From NCBI RefSeq assembly GCF_013839445.1, contig NZ_JACDIT010000006.1, positions 1 to 64,000 on the forward strand: a stretch of DNA of 64,000 nucleotides, written 5' to 3'. Below, one piece after another: positions 50,801 to 59,122 of this stretch. Positions within the stretch are counted from its first letter, which is position 1. The number at the start of each line of letters is the position of its first letter. The translations under genes and the position numbers were made by a program. Under the pieces are notes generated by a model. That model saw only the letters and a program-made list of their open reading frames with translations. It made no database searches and was not told the DNA's origin. The stretch comes from Chthonobacter albigriseus (GTDB lineage Bacteria; Pseudomonadota; Alphaproteobacteria; Rhizobiales; Pleomorphomonadaceae).

Positions 50801-51307
50801 ATGCCGAACACGCCCGAGGACCTCATTTCGTTTCTCACCGAACTCGGGATCGAGACCCGGACGACCGAGCATCCGCCGCTGTTTACCGTGGAGGAGAGCC
50901 AGTCGCTGCGGGGCGAGATTCCCGGCGGGCATGCCAAGAACCTCTTCGTGAAGGACAAGAAAAGCCGACTGTTCCTGATCACCGCCCGCGAGGACGCGCG
51001 GCTGGACCTCAAGCGCGTCCACGAGGCGATCGGGGGATCGGGCCGGGTGTCCTTCGGCTCAGGTGAACTCCTGGAGGAGGTGTGGGGAGTGAAGCCGGGT
51101 GCGGTGACCCCCTTCGGTGCGATCAACGATACGGCCGGACGGGTCACCGTGGTGCTGGAGCGGGCGCTGATGGCGTTCGATCCGGTCAACTTTCATCCGC
51201 TGGTGAATACCGCCACGACGTCGATCCGGCCCGACGACCTCGTCCGCTTCCTCGGGGCCACCGGCCACGAGCCGCTGGTGGTGGATCTGCCGCTCGCCGA
51301 GGGCTGA
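50801..51307 (+). CDS. Prolyl-tRNA deacylase/YbaK-type editing protein
   Basis: The 168-residue protein starts MPNTPEDLISFLTELGIETR. It contains HAKNLFVKDKKSRLFLITAR with the conserved Lys of the YbaK/ProX deacylase active site, and GAVTPFGAINDTAGRVTVVL, then FHPLVNTATTSIRPDDLVRF, the GxxxP and NT motifs that define prolyl-tRNA editing (PrdX/ProXp-ala). It removes alanine or cysteine wrongly attached to tRNA-Pro. A longer frame from 50621 runs through the tRNA promoter region and is not used. It is the first housekeeping gene right of the island and lies upstream of the thioredoxin gene on the same strand. Confidence 0.9.
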   Translation: MPNTPEDLISFLTELGIETRTTEHPPLFTVEESQSLRGEIPGGHAKNLFVKDKKSRLFLITAREDARLDLKRVHEAIGGSGRVSFGSGELLEEVWGVKPGAVTPFGAINDTAGRVTVVLERALMAFDPVNFHPLVNTATTSIRPDDLVRFLGATGHEPLVVDLPLAEG

Positions 51308-51465
51308 TCCGGGCCGCCGGCCGGGGCGCGTCCCCCTGCTGCAGGCCGGCCAATTCACGGCGTCGTTTTCCGGATTTGTTTTCCGGCCCGTTTCACGCCA
51401 AATAAGGTCCAACTTGCGAACGCCGGTCATCTCCGGACGAACGCGCACCAACCCTGGATGCGATC

Positions 51466-52413
51466 ATGAGCGGACCCACTTTCTCCTTCGGCAACAGCTT
51501 CGGCGCTTCGCCCCAGCCGGCAGCCGCCCCGGCCGCCCCGGCTGGCGACCTCATCAAGGACACCACCACGAAGGACTTCGCACGCGACGTGCTTGAGGCG
51601 TCCAAGGCGGTGCCGGTGCTGGTGGACTTCTGGGCGCCCTGGTGCGGTCCCTGCAAGCAGCTGACGCCGGTGCTGGAGAAGGTGGTCAAGGCGGCCGGCG
51701 GGAAGGTGCGCCTGGTCAAGATGAACATCGACGACCACCCGCAGATCGCCGGCCAGCTTGGCATCCAGTCGATTCCGGCGGTGATCGCCTTCGACAAGGG
51801 TCGACCGCTCGACGGCTTCATGGGGGCGCTGCCGGAAGGCCAGGTGAAGCAGTTTATCGAGCGGCTGGTCGGACCGTCGGGCCCGAGCCAGGCCGAACAG
51901 ATCCTCGAGGAAGGGCTGGCCGCGCTGGCAGAGAAGGATTTCGAGGGCGCCGCGCAGCTTTTCATGGCGCTGCTCCAGGCCGAACCGGAAAACCTCCCCG
52001 CCACCGGCGGTCTCGCTCGGGCGCTGATCGGCGTCGGGCAGTTGGAGGACGCCAAGGCGGTGCTGGACAACGTCCCGGAGGCCAAGCGGGGCGACGCGGC
52101 GATCGCGGGAGCCCGGGCCGAGCTTGAGCTCGCCGAACAGGCGGCAAGCCTTGGCGACGTGGCCGAGCTGGTCCGCCGCGTGGACAGCCACCCGACCGAT
52201 TTCGACGCACGCTTCGAGCTGGCGGTGGCGCTGGCCGCCCGCGGCGAACGGCAGAAGGCGGTCGACCACCTCGTCGACATCGTGCGCCGGGAACGCGGCT
52301 GGAACGACGAGGCGGCGCGCAAGCAGCTGGTCACCTTCTTCGAGGCGTGGGGCGCGACGGACCCGGCGACCCTCTACGGCCGGCGACGTCTATCGTCGGT
52401 TCTCTTCTCCTGA
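51466..52413 (+). CDS. TPR-containing thioredoxin (CnoX/YbbN-like chaperedoxin)
   Basis: The 315-residue protein has a thioredoxin domain (residues about 25-140) with active site FWAPWCGPCKQLTP (WCGPC near residue 58) and the cis-proline in IQSIPAVIAF. The C-terminal half is a tandem of TPR-like helices (EEGLAALAEKDFEGAAQLFM, ALIGVGQLEDAKAVLDN). This is the CnoX layout: a holdase that protects proteins from oxidative aggregation and hands them to GroEL. Unlike the E. coli protein with one missing cysteine, both active-site cysteines are present, so redox activity is likely, as in Caulobacter. The order deacylase-CnoX-LON protein-Trm112 is usual for alphaproteobacteria as far as I recall. Confidence 0.9.
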   Translation: MSGPTFSFGNSFGASPQPAAAPAAPAGDLIKDTTTKDFARDVLEASKAVPVLVDFWAPWCGPCKQLTPVLEKVVKAAGGKVRLVKMNIDDHPQIAGQLGIQSIPAVIAFDKGRPLDGFMGALPEGQVKQFIERLVGPSGPSQAEQILEEGLAALAEKDFEGAAQLFMALLQAEPENLPATGGLARALIGVGQLEDAKAVLDNVPEAKRGDAAIAGARAELELAEQAASLGDVAELVRRVDSHPTDFDARFELAVALAARGERQKAVDHLVDIVRRERGWNDEAARKQLVTFFEAWGATDPATLYGRRRLSSVLFS

Positions 52414-52418
52414 GGGGA

Positions 52419-52440
52419 GTCGCCGCCGTCGGGCGGCGAC
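52419..52440 (+). terminator. Stem-loop after the thioredoxin gene
   Basis: GTCGCCGCC and GGCGGCGAC form a perfect 9-bp stem around GTCG, 5 nt after the stop codon. No T tract follows, so it may be a processing or partial termination signal before the LON-domain gene. Confidence 0.55.
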
Positions 52441-52500
52441 CTATATTGAGGCGAGCACCGGGGCGATGCCGGTGAGTCAAGCCCGAGGTGGTCCGCAGCC

Positions 52501-53187
52501 ATGATGGCCGGAAACGCGCGATACGACACTGCGACAGACCTGCCGCGCCGGATGCCGGTGTTTCCGCTGTCCGGCGCGCTGCTGCTGCCGCGCGGACAGC
52601 TGCCGCTCAACATCTTCGAGCCGCGCTACATTGCGATGGTGGATGCGGCGCTGGCTGGCGACCGGGTGATCGGCATGGTCCAGCCGCGCTTCGATGCCGG
52701 CGCACAGCGCCACGGCTCGGAACCGGCACTTTGCAACGTGGGTTGCGCTGGCCGAATCACCACCTTCAACGAAACAGGCGACGGCCGCTACCTCATCACC
52801 CTCACCGGGATCACCCGCTTCCGGATCGAGGAGGAGGAAAGCTCTGCCGGCCGGCTGTTCCGGGTCTGCCGGGTCACCGCGGAGCCCTTCGAAGTCGATT
52901 TCCTGACGCGGGTCGGCGAGAGCGAGGTCGACCGGCCGGCGCTGCTGCGGGCGTTCCAGGCCTATCTTTCCGCCAACGACCTGGAGGCGGACTGGGAAAG
53001 CGTGGAGAAGACGCCGACCGAGGCCCTCGTCAACGCGCTGTCGATGATGAGCCCGTTCGGGCCGCCCGAGAAGCAGGCTCTCCTCGAAGCGCCGGACCTG
53101 AAGACGCGCGCCGACACGTTGATCGCCATCACCGAATTCGCGCTCGCCCGAGCCAAGGGCGGCGGCGAATCCACGCCTCTGCAGTGA
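52501..53187 (+). CDS. LON peptidase substrate-binding-domain protein
   Basis: The 228-residue product is a stand-alone LON N-terminal domain: [40 protein letters not shown], then [33 protein letters not shown] and the C-terminal helical bundle ([20 protein letters not shown]). There is no ATPase or protease part. The family is conserved in alphaproteobacteria between CnoX and Trm112, and probably works in protein quality control. The start ATG at 52501 lies 87 bp after the CnoX stop. Confidence 0.9.
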   Translation: MMAGNARYDTATDLPRRMPVFPLSGALLLPRGQLPLNIFEPRYIAMVDAALAGDRVIGMVQPRFDAGAQRHGSEPALCNVGCAGRITTFNETGDGRYLITLTGITRFRIEEEESSAGRLFRVCRVTAEPFEVDFLTRVGESEVDRPALLRAFQAYLSANDLEADWESVEKTPTEALVNALSMMSPFGPPEKQALLEAPDLKTRADTLIAITEFALARAKGGGESTPLQ

Positions 53188-53195
53188 GGGACAGC

Positions 53196-53399
53196 ATGTC
53201 CGACGAAGGCCGACGGGCCGGTGCGATCGATCCGAAGCTGCTGGAGATCCTGGTCTGTCCGCTGACCAAGACGACGCTGGAGTGGCGGGCGGACGTTCAG
53301 GAGCTTGTGTCGCGCTCCGCACGGCTCGCCTATCCGGTGCGCGATGGCGTGCCGATCATGCTGCCGGACGAGGCCCGCCCGCTCGGCGACGACGAATAG
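53196..53399 (+). CDS. Trm112 family protein
   Basis: The 67-residue protein has the pattern [20 protein letters not shown], then [20 protein letters not shown] and PDEARPL, the signature of bacterial Trm112/YcaR-like proteins, with one Cys of the former zinc knuckle kept (VCPLTK). It activates or stabilises methyltransferases by forming complexes with them. GAGGGACAGC lies before the ATG, and only 8 bp separate it from the LON-domain gene, so the two are cotranscribed. Confidence 0.9.
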   Translation: MSDEGRRAGAIDPKLLEILVCPLTKTTLEWRADVQELVSRSARLAYPVRDGVPIMLPDEARPLGDDE

Positions 53400-53403
53400 G
53401 CGG

Positions 53404-53718
53404 TCAGCCCTTTAAGAGGGCCAGGAGCGCAGTCTCGGCCGTCACGGGTGCATCCCGCAGGCGCACGGTCTTCAACCGGGCGGTTTTGCCGGCGATCACC
53501 GTCGCCGAGGATTTTGGCACGCCCGCCATCTCGGCCAGCAATCGTTCCAGCGCCGTGTTCGCCTTGCCGTCCTCGGGCACCGCGCGCACCCGCGCGGCGA
53601 TGACCGGCCTGCTGTCGGAAAGACGCTCCAATCCGTCGATGCGATCCATCGCCGCCCGCGGGGTCAGCCGCACGTCGACGTCGAGATGCACACCGTTGCG
53701 CCGGACAGCCCCCTCCAC
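53404..53718 (-). CDS. DUF167/YggU family protein
   Basis: The 104-residue product contains VRLTPRAAMDRIDGLE, then RVRAVPEDGKANTALERLLA and SSATVIAGKTARLKTVRL, typical of YggU/DUF167. The fold is known, the function is not. It is convergent with Trm112 and lies 7 bp behind the YggT-family gene, the usual pairing. Confidence 0.9.
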   Translation of the reverse strand: MEGAVRRNGVHLDVDVRLTPRAAMDRIDGLERLSDSRPVIAARVRAVPEDGKANTALERLLAEMAGVPKSSATVIAGKTARLKTVRLRDAPVTAETALLALLKG

Positions 53719-53725
53719 CGCCGCC

Positions 53726-54016
53726 TCAGAAGGCGATGGGGATCAGGTAGATGTAGATGATCTGCTCGATCAGGATGATGCCCAGCAGAAGAACGATCGG
53801 GGACAGGTCCAATCCGCCGAGATTGGGCATGACGTTGCGGATGGGTCGCAGCAGCGGCTCGGTCAGCTGGTAGAGCGTGTTGCCGATCATCGCCACCACC
53901 TGATTGCGCGGGTTGACGACATTGAAGGCGTAGAGCCAGGAGAAGATGGCCGCCGCGATGATGACGTAGGTGTAGAGGTTGAGGGCGATGAGAATGACGT
54001 TCAGGACGGCGAGCAT
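53726..54016 (-). CDS. YggT family membrane protein
   Basis: The 96-residue protein has two membrane helices ([20 protein letters not shown] and [20 protein letters not shown]) around the conserved loop [18 protein letters not shown]. It is the YggT (DUF179-type) family linked to osmotic or secretion-related membrane functions and to cell division in some bacteria. The ATG at 54016 is chosen because it gives the family start MLAVLNVIL; a longer frame to 54112 is unlikely. Cotranscribed with DUF167. Confidence 0.88.
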   Translation of the reverse strand: MLAVLNVILIALNLYTYVIIAAAIFSWLYAFNVVNPRNQVVAMIGNTLYQLTEPLLRPIRNVMPNLGGLDLSPIVLLLGIILIEQIIYIYLIPIAF

Positions 54017-54178
54017 GAGGCGCGTGCGCTCCGGCTTCAGGTTGGAACGGGTGTAGCGGATGCGCGGCATGGCCTGCAACCCTGTTGATCCGCGGGCGAA
54101 CCGGCGGGCCATGCTTTCCGCCCCAGACGGGCGCTTGACATCACCCGGCCCGGTCTCCTAAATGCGCGTCACCTGACC

Positions 54179-54254
54179 GGGGCCGTAGCTCAGATGGGAG
54201 AGCGCTGCAATCGCACTGCAGAGGTCAGGGGTTCGATTCCCCTCGGCTCCACCA
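54179..54254 (+). tRNA. tRNA-Ala (anticodon CGC)
   Basis: The 76-nt gene starts GGGGCCGTAGCTCAGATGGG, has anticodon stem CTGCA/TGCAG with loop ATCGCAC (anticodon CGC), T arm GGGGTTCGATTCCCC and ends CGGCTCCACCA with encoded CCA. All stems close. No duplicated 3' fragment was seen, so it is not an occupied integration site here. Confidence 0.95.
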
Positions 54255-54419
54255 ACCCCCTTTCCTGTCCATACCTGTGCGCAAGGCGGACCCCTTGGCG
54301 CGGTCGGTAAGCCGAGGATTGGGGCCGGCTATAGTTCCCATCTGCTCTCATCGATACGGATCGGCGTTGTCAAAGGCGTAGCCATCCTTTGGCCGCTTCG
54401 CCGGTTGCAGTGACGGCGA

Positions 54420-55283
54420 TCACCGCTCGTCGATGATCTCGGCGATCCGGGTGATATCGTTGCTCCCGCCAAGGGAATCGCGGGCCGAGGTCCAGAGCAG
54501 CTGCAGGGCGTCCAGTCCGCGCGCGTCGACGCCGGCCTCCTCGGCCAGTGAGGCCGCGATCGCAATGTCCTTGCAGAACAGCTCCAGCGTTTGGCCGAAA
54601 TCGAAACGACCGGTCAGCACGTGCTGGGGCAGCTTGACCTCGGTCGCATGGCTGCGGCCGGAGCCCGCCGTCCAGACCTTCAGCATGGTTTCCGGATCCA
54701 CGCCCAGCCGCATGCCGATGATCAGCGCCTCGGTGGCGGTCCAGAGGGTGGCAGCCGACAGGAAGTTGTTGAGGGCCTTGACGACGTGCCCGGAGCCGAC
54801 GGGACCGACGCGGGTCACCGCGCCGCACATCGGCTGAAGCAAGGGCGCGAAGCGCTCGAACACGGCCGGATCGCCTCCCACCATGGCGGTGAGGGTTCCC
54901 TTGCGGGCGCTCGCCATGCCACCGCTGACCGGCGCATCCAGCATGGGAATGCCGAGCGCGGCGAGTTGGCCGGAGAGGCGAGCGGTGGAACCGGGCGATG
55001 CCGACGACATGTCGATCACGGCGCTGCGCGGCAGGCCGCGGCAGGCGCCCTCCGGACCGAACAGGGCGTCCTCGACCTGCCGATCGGTAGGGAGCATGGT
55101 GATGACCACAGCACCGGGGAGTTCCGCGCCGCGATGGCCGACCGGAACGCCGCGTGCCTTGAAAGGCGCCAGGGCGTCGTCGGAGAGGTCGGCTACGGAA
55201 AGCCCGATGCCGGCATCCAGCAGGCGTTCGGCCATGGGTCCGCCCATGCGTCCTGCGCCGATGAAGAGGACGGTGTCGTCCAT
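54420..55283 (-). CDS. NAD(P)-dependent 3-hydroxyisobutyrate dehydrogenase-like oxidoreductase
   Basis: The 287-residue protein starts with a Rossmann motif, FIGAGRMGGPMAERLLDAG (GxGxxG), followed by MLPTDRQVEDALFG, the substrate-binding APVSGGMASARKGTLTAMVG and KALNNFLSAATLWTATEALI with the catalytic Lys (VVKALNN). These are the four signatures of beta-hydroxyacid dehydrogenases. Possible substrates are 3-hydroxyisobutyrate, tartronate semialdehyde or a related product of the catabolic cluster. It is 21 bp downstream of the enoyl-CoA hydratase-like gene in the same operon. Confidence 0.88.
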   Translation of the reverse strand: MDDTVLFIGAGRMGGPMAERLLDAGIGLSVADLSDDALAPFKARGVPVGHRGAELPGAVVITMLPTDRQVEDALFGPEGACRGLPRSAVIDMSSASPGSTARLSGQLAALGIPMLDAPVSGGMASARKGTLTAMVGGDPAVFERFAPLLQPMCGAVTRVGPVGSGHVVKALNNFLSAATLWTATEALIIGMRLGVDPETMLKVWTAGSGRSHATEVKLPQHVLTGRFDFGQTLELFCKDIAIAASLAEEAGVDARGLDALQLLWTSARDSLGGSNDITRIAEIIDER

Positions 55284-55304
55284 GGTGGCCTCCCGGCTCG
55301 GTTT

Positions 55305-56021
55305 TCAGTGCGGCACCGAGGCTTTCGCCGCCAGCATGATCGCCATGGTCGCAACGCCGTTTTGCGCCTCCTGGTCGTCCGAGAGCCCGGCGACGCGGCG
55401 GGCGAAGGCGCGAAGCATGCGCACCGATTCCCCATCCAGACCGGCGATGAGGTGTGCAAAGGCGACCGCCCGTGCATGGGCTTCGCCCTTCGGGACGACT
55501 TCCGTCGCGACGCCGATCGCGACAGCCTCCTCGGCACCGAACTCGCGGCTGGTCAGCGCGAGCTCGAACGCCTTCTTGAAGGGGACGAACTTGCCGAAAT
55601 AGGAGAGCACGATCAACGGTGGCAGCTTGTGCGACATCTCCGGCAGGGCGAAGCGGGCGCCCTCGGCGGCGATCGTCACGTCGCACTGGGTGGCGAAGCC
55701 GCAGCCAAAGCCGAAAGCTTTTCCCTCCACCGCAGCGACGAAGGGTACCGGCGACTCGCGAAGTCGCTTGTTCACCTCCAGGATGAGGTTCAGGTCGGCG
55801 GAGACGTCGGCTGCGGAGGCCAGCCCCTTCGCGCCGATGCGGCCGCCGCAGAAATTCTCGCCCTCCCCGCTGATCACCACCGCCTTCAGGTTTGGCCGGC
55901 CCAGGACGGTGTCCAGGGCGGCGGCGAACTCCGCCAGCTGGGCCGAGGTGACGGTGTTTCCGTCCTCGCTCCGCGTGAAGACGACGCCCGAAACGCCGCC
56001 GCCGTGATCATCGATCCGCAT
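55305..56021 (-). CDS. Enoyl-CoA hydratase/isomerase family protein
   Basis: The 238-residue product has the crotonase fold signature: VVISGEGENFCGGRIGAKGL (oxyanion hole, first half), AVEGKAFGFGCGFATQCDVT (second oxyanion segment) and FALPEMSHKLPPL. The position of the catalytic Glu in enoyl-CoA hydratases (GxPEV region) reads ALPEMS, so a Glu is available. The ATG at 56021 gives a normal crotonase start; the upstream start at 56156 would run through the divergent promoter. The beta-oxidation-like step may process the CoA ester of a ring-cleavage product. It forms an operon with the dehydrogenase gene. Confidence 0.85.
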   Translation of the reverse strand: MRIDDHGGGVSGVVFTRSEDGNTVTSAQLAEFAAALDTVLGRPNLKAVVISGEGENFCGGRIGAKGLASAADVSADLNLILEVNKRLRESPVPFVAAVEGKAFGFGCGFATQCDVTIAAEGARFALPEMSHKLPPLIVLSYFGKFVPFKKAFELALTSREFGAEEAVAIGVATEVVPKGEAHARAVAFAHLIAGLDGESVRMLRAFARRVAGLSDDQEAQNGVATMAIMLAAKASVPH

Positions 56022-56136
56022 TCCAACAACCTCCGTCTCTGGACTTCGCCACGCTTGACCGAACGGCATGCGTGTCTGATTGTATGTCTGTACGACAGTT
56101 ATGGTTCGTGTGGTCCGATCTGCTCGGGAGGCTTGC

Positions 56137-56910
56137 GTGCCCATCATCGACGTCAACGGCGAAAGCCTCGCCTACGAGCGCGCAGGATCGAGCGAACCCC
56201 TGCTCCTCATCCACAGCCTGGGCACCGCCGCGTGGCTTTGGGAGGAGCAGATCCGGCGCTGGTCCGATCGCTTCGACGTCCTGGCCATCGACGCGCGTGG
56301 GCATGGACGGTCGACGCGGCGCGGCGGCTTCAGCGTGCGCAACGTCGCCGCGGATTGCGCCGCGCTGCTGGACGCGCTCCGGCTTCCGGCCGCCAACGTG
56401 GTGGCGATATCCATGGGCGGGCCGATCGCGGCGCATCTCACCGACCTCGCTCCGGAGCGTGTCCGACGGCTGGTGATCGCCGACAGTTTCGCCACGCAGG
56501 GCGAAGCCGGCGCGCAGCGCGCCACCGCGATCGCCGAGACGATCGAGGCGCGCGGCATGGACGCCTACGCCCGGCAGTATGCCGCGGACACCCTGGTCGA
56601 GGACGGCGATCCGGCCCATGGGGAGAAGCTGGTGGCGAGCATCGCCGCCATGTCGGCGGAGGCCTACGTGGAGGCGGCGCGCTCCGTCTTCACCGCGGAC
56701 GTGGTGGAGCTGATGCGCGCCATCCGCGTCCCCACGCGCGTGGTCGTGGGTTCGCGGGACCAGAGGACGCCACCGCGGCTGTCGGAGGAGATCGCCGGGT
56801 TGATCGCAGGTTCCGATCTCCAGGTGATCGAGGGGGCGCGGCACCTTGCCAACCTCGACCGGCCGGACGGCTTCCATGCAGCCGTCGATCCCTTCCTCAT
56901 GTCCGGCTGA
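56137..56910 (+). CDS. Alpha/beta hydrolase (enol-lactonase/N-formylmaleamate deformylase-like)
   Basis: The 257-residue enzyme has LLLIHSLGTAAWLWEEQI (oxyanion HS-G), VLAIDARGHGRS, the nucleophile elbow VVAISMGGPIAAHL (Ser in A-x-S-x-G), the acid in VVVGSRDQRTPP and the catalytic His in EGARHLANLDRPDGF. Such proteins include 3-oxoadipate enol-lactonase and NicD, which removes the formyl group from N-formylmaleamate in pyridine ring degradation. A GTG at 56137 with GGGAGG 5 nt before it is the preferred start. It leads a plus-strand operon with the GntR regulator and the CMD protein, divergent to the hydratase gene. Given the NicX homologue nearby, a NicD-like role is favoured but not proven. 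Confidence 0.82.
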   Translation: MPIIDVNGESLAYERAGSSEPLLLIHSLGTAAWLWEEQIRRWSDRFDVLAIDARGHGRSTRRGGFSVRNVAADCAALLDALRLPAANVVAISMGGPIAAHLTDLAPERVRRLVIADSFATQGEAGAQRATAIAETIEARGMDAYARQYAADTLVEDGDPAHGEKLVASIAAMSAEAYVEAARSVFTADVVELMRAIRVPTRVVVGSRDQRTPPRLSEEIAGLIAGSDLQVIEGARHLANLDRPDGFHAAVDPFLMSG

Positions 56911-56925
56911 CGAGCCGGGGGCGCA

Positions 56926-57633
56926 ATGATGCGGAACGAGCCCGACCTCGCCGATCACATCCCACGGGAGCATGCCCCGCTTCGTCGCCGCCTGGTGACG
57001 ACGCTGAGGCGCCTGGTGGAAAGCGGTGACCTGCCGGCCGGCCGGCAGTTGGTGGAGAAGGATCTCTGCGAACGGTTCGGCGTCAGCCGGACCGTGCTCC
57101 GGGAAAGCCTGCGCGAGCTGGAGGTGGACGGCCTGCTGACACCCGGCCGTCGTGGGTTGGTCGTCAGCACCATCGACCGAACCGAAGCCGAAAACGTCTA
57201 TGCGGTCCGTGGAGCCCTGGAGGCGCTGGCCGCGCGCGAGTTCTGCGCGCGAGCCGAAGCGATGGACGTTCAGGCGCTCCGGACGGCACTCGACCGGCTC
57301 AAGGCCGCCTACGCAGCGGATCTGGTGGCCGACATCCTGGCGGCCAAACAGCATTTCTACGCCGCGCTGCTGGCGGGCGCGCGCAATCCGGTCACCACGG
57401 AGCTGCTCGGCCGGCTGACGGCGCGCACCGGACTGCTGCGCGGTCGATCGCTGGCCGACCGCAACCGGCGCGTCGCCTCGCTCGCCGAGATCGAGGCGCT
57501 GACCGAAGCCCTGGCCGCGCGCGACGCGGCGAGAGCCGCTGAGCTCGCCGCCCGGCACGTGTCCGCCGCGGCCAAGGCTGCCCTCAGTACGTTCGACCCA
57601 GCGCCAAAGCGCCACGAGGAGAGTTTTCAATGA
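56926..57633 (+). CDS. GntR-family (FadR/FCD subgroup) transcriptional regulator
   Basis: The 235-residue protein has a GntR winged helix (LRRRLVTTLRRLVESGDLPA, then LCERFGVSRTVLRESLRELE) and an all-helical FCD effector domain (VRGALEALAAREFCARAEAM, AKQHFYAALLAGARNPVTTE) with His residues usable for metal binding. Such regulators respond to carboxylic-acid intermediates. The stop overlaps the next start by 4 bp (ATGA). It is the only regulator in this catabolic region, so it probably controls both operons; this is inference. Confidence 0.88.
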   Translation: MMRNEPDLADHIPREHAPLRRRLVTTLRRLVESGDLPAGRQLVEKDLCERFGVSRTVLRESLRELEVDGLLTPGRRGLVVSTIDRTEAENVYAVRGALEALAAREFCARAEAMDVQALRTALDRLKAAYAADLVADILAAKQHFYAALLAGARNPVTTELLGRLTARTGLLRGRSLADRNRRVASLAEIEALTEALAARDAARAAELAARHVSAAAKAALSTFDPAPKRHEESFQ

Positions 57634-58019
57634 CGGACGACCTTTACGAACGAGGCCTGGAGATCCGCCGTGCGGTGGTCGGCAGCGAATATGTGGACAA
57701 GTCGCTCGCCGAAGCCGACGACTTCACGCGGCCGCTGCAGGAGCTGGTGACCCGCTACTGCTGGGGCGACGTGTGGAGCCGGCCCGGTCTGGAACGCCGC
57801 GAGCGGTCGATGATCAACCTTGCCATGATCGCCGCGCTCAACCGCCCGCACGAGCTGAAGCTTCACGTCCGGGGTGCGCTGAACAACGGCCTTAGCCGGG
57901 AAGAGATCCGCGAGATTTTTCTGCAGGTGGCGATCTACTGCGGCGTGCCGGCCGCGCTCGACAGCTTCCGCGTCGCCAAGGAGGTGTTCGCGGACGTCGA
58001 CAAGAAGGCGGCGGGCTGA
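57630..58019 (+). CDS. Carboxymuconolactone decarboxylase family protein
   Basis: The 129-residue product has the CMD pattern DDFTRPLQELVTRYCWGDVW, RRERSMINLAMIAALNRPHE and HVRGALNNGLSREEIREIFL, followed by AIYCGVPAALDSFRVAKEV. These are typical of PcaC-like 4-carboxymuconolactone decarboxylases (no CxxC peroxidase motif, so not AhpD). The acid partner His is in HELKLHVRGA. It is cotranslated with the regulator. With no intact protocatechuate set in the window, the substrate may be another lactone or ring-cleavage product. Confidence 0.87.
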   Translation: MTDDLYERGLEIRRAVVGSEYVDKSLAEADDFTRPLQELVTRYCWGDVWSRPGLERRERSMINLAMIAALNRPHELKLHVRGALNNGLSREEIREIFLQVAIYCGVPAALDSFRVAKEVFADVDKKAAG

Positions 58020-58045
58020 CGGGGAACCGGTCCACATATCCCACA

Positions 58046-59089
58046 TCAGAGCTGGTCCTCCGGGATCACGCGGCCGTCGATGGTCATCGGCTCGCCGTCG
58101 AGCGAGAGCGAGCAGCCGCGGAGCGGAATGTCCATGTGGCAGGGCGTGTCGCGGGTGCCGCCGGCCTCGGTGTTGGGGCCGCTGGACCACAGGAAATTGC
58201 CCATGAAGGAGCGGGCATCCATGCTGAGACCGGCTTCCCGGTCGTAGAGGCCGAGGGTGGTCCAGTGCGCCCGGTCGTGCAGGCCCCAGCCGACGTGGGC
58301 CATGGCGTAGGCGTCCGGATCGTCGAAGGTCTCCATGTAGCTGCGCAGGTACTCCGCCTCGAAGCCGCCTTCGATCCGTCGGATCCAGCCGTTTTCGATG
58401 ACGATCCGGATCGGCTCGCGGGCATAGCGCTTGAACGGCAGCAGGATGTCGCCGGTGTCTATTACGATGACGCCGTTGCAGCTGCCCTCGTTCGGCCAGG
58501 TCGCCACGAAGCAGCTTGGCCAGTGGTCCCACCCGCCGGGCTTGTCGACGAAGCCTTGCTGTTTCAGGACAGGATACTGCCCGAGGTCGCAGCGGAAGTC
58601 GGTGCCGGCCTTCGACGTGACGGTCATGGTGCGGGCGCGGGCAAGCCGGTTCGCGGCGTTGCTGGCGCGGCGGCCGTCGTTGGCGTTCGGCTTCATGCGG
58701 AGCATCACCTCCGGCGGTTCGCAGGCAAGCAGCATCCGGGCACCGGTCTTCAGGATCTCCTCCTGCTCGGGCGAGAAGAGCAGCATCATGGTGTCGATGA
58801 CGAGGTCGGAGTGCTTCATCGCCTCTAGCGCGGGCCGGTTTCCCTTGAGGGCGGTGTGGCCGACATAGCCCGACTTGTCGCGTGAAAGCGCCACGTCGCC
58901 GTTCAACGGCGGCAGGGTCAGGATCGTCAGGATGCCGCCGAGCTGGCCGACCGCGATGCGGGCCGTGGACACGAGCTGTGGGTTGCTGTCGTCGCTGACA
59001 AGCAGCGAGACCTGCTCGCCGGCGGTCAGCTTCGACAGGGTCAGGACGTCCTTCCAGGCTTCGACGAGTTGAAGATCACTGATGGCCAT
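58046..59089 (-). CDS. NicX-like 2,5-dihydroxypyridine 5,6-dioxygenase (M29-fold)
   Basis: The 347-residue protein begins DLQLVEAWKDVLTLSKLTAG and contains IRIVIENGWIRRIEGGFEAE, AYAMAHVGWGLHDRAHW and DTPCHMDIPLRGCSLSLDG. Its length and the ligand pattern, a His near 265 (AHVGW) and His-x-Asp near 317 (CHMD), agree with what I recall of the Fe(II) site of Pseudomonas NicX (His265, His318, Asp320). NicX opens the ring of 2,5-dihydroxypyridine to N-formylmaleamate. The same fold includes leucyl aminopeptidase M29, an alternative name for such genes. It is the last gene of a long minus-strand operon with flavin-dependent hydroxylase, reductase and amidases, which strongly supports a ring-opening role. 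Confidence 0.82.
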   Translation of the reverse strand: MAISDLQLVEAWKDVLTLSKLTAGEQVSLLVSDDSNPQLVSTARIAVGQLGGILTILTLPPLNGDVALSRDKSGYVGHTALKGNRPALEAMKHSDLVIDTMMLLFSPEQEEILKTGARMLLACEPPEVMLRMKPNANDGRRASNAANRLARARTMTVTSKAGTDFRCDLGQYPVLKQQGFVDKPGGWDHWPSCFVATWPNEGSCNGVIVIDTGDILLPFKRYAREPIRIVIENGWIRRIEGGFEAEYLRSYMETFDDPDAYAMAHVGWGLHDRAHWTTLGLYDREAGLSMDARSFMGNFLWSSGPNTEAGGTRDTPCHMDIPLRGCSLSLDGEPMTIDGRVIPEDQL

Positions 59090-59122
59090 GGTGCGTGTCC
59101 CCCGATGGACTGATGCGATGTG

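Noticed and set aside
54179-54254. Second integration site at tRNA-Ala
   Set aside because: No partial copy of its 3' half was seen in the window and housekeeping genes lie on its left, catabolic genes on its right, without integrase.
54591-57029. 812-codon plus-strand frame across several minus-strand genes
   Set aside because: Lies opposite the dehydrogenase and hydratase genes and changes frame relative to the alpha/beta hydrolase; its product has no domain pattern.
56008-57630. 540-codon minus-strand frame opposite hydrolase and regulator
   Set aside because: Antisense shadow in GC-rich DNA; the plus-strand genes have full motifs.
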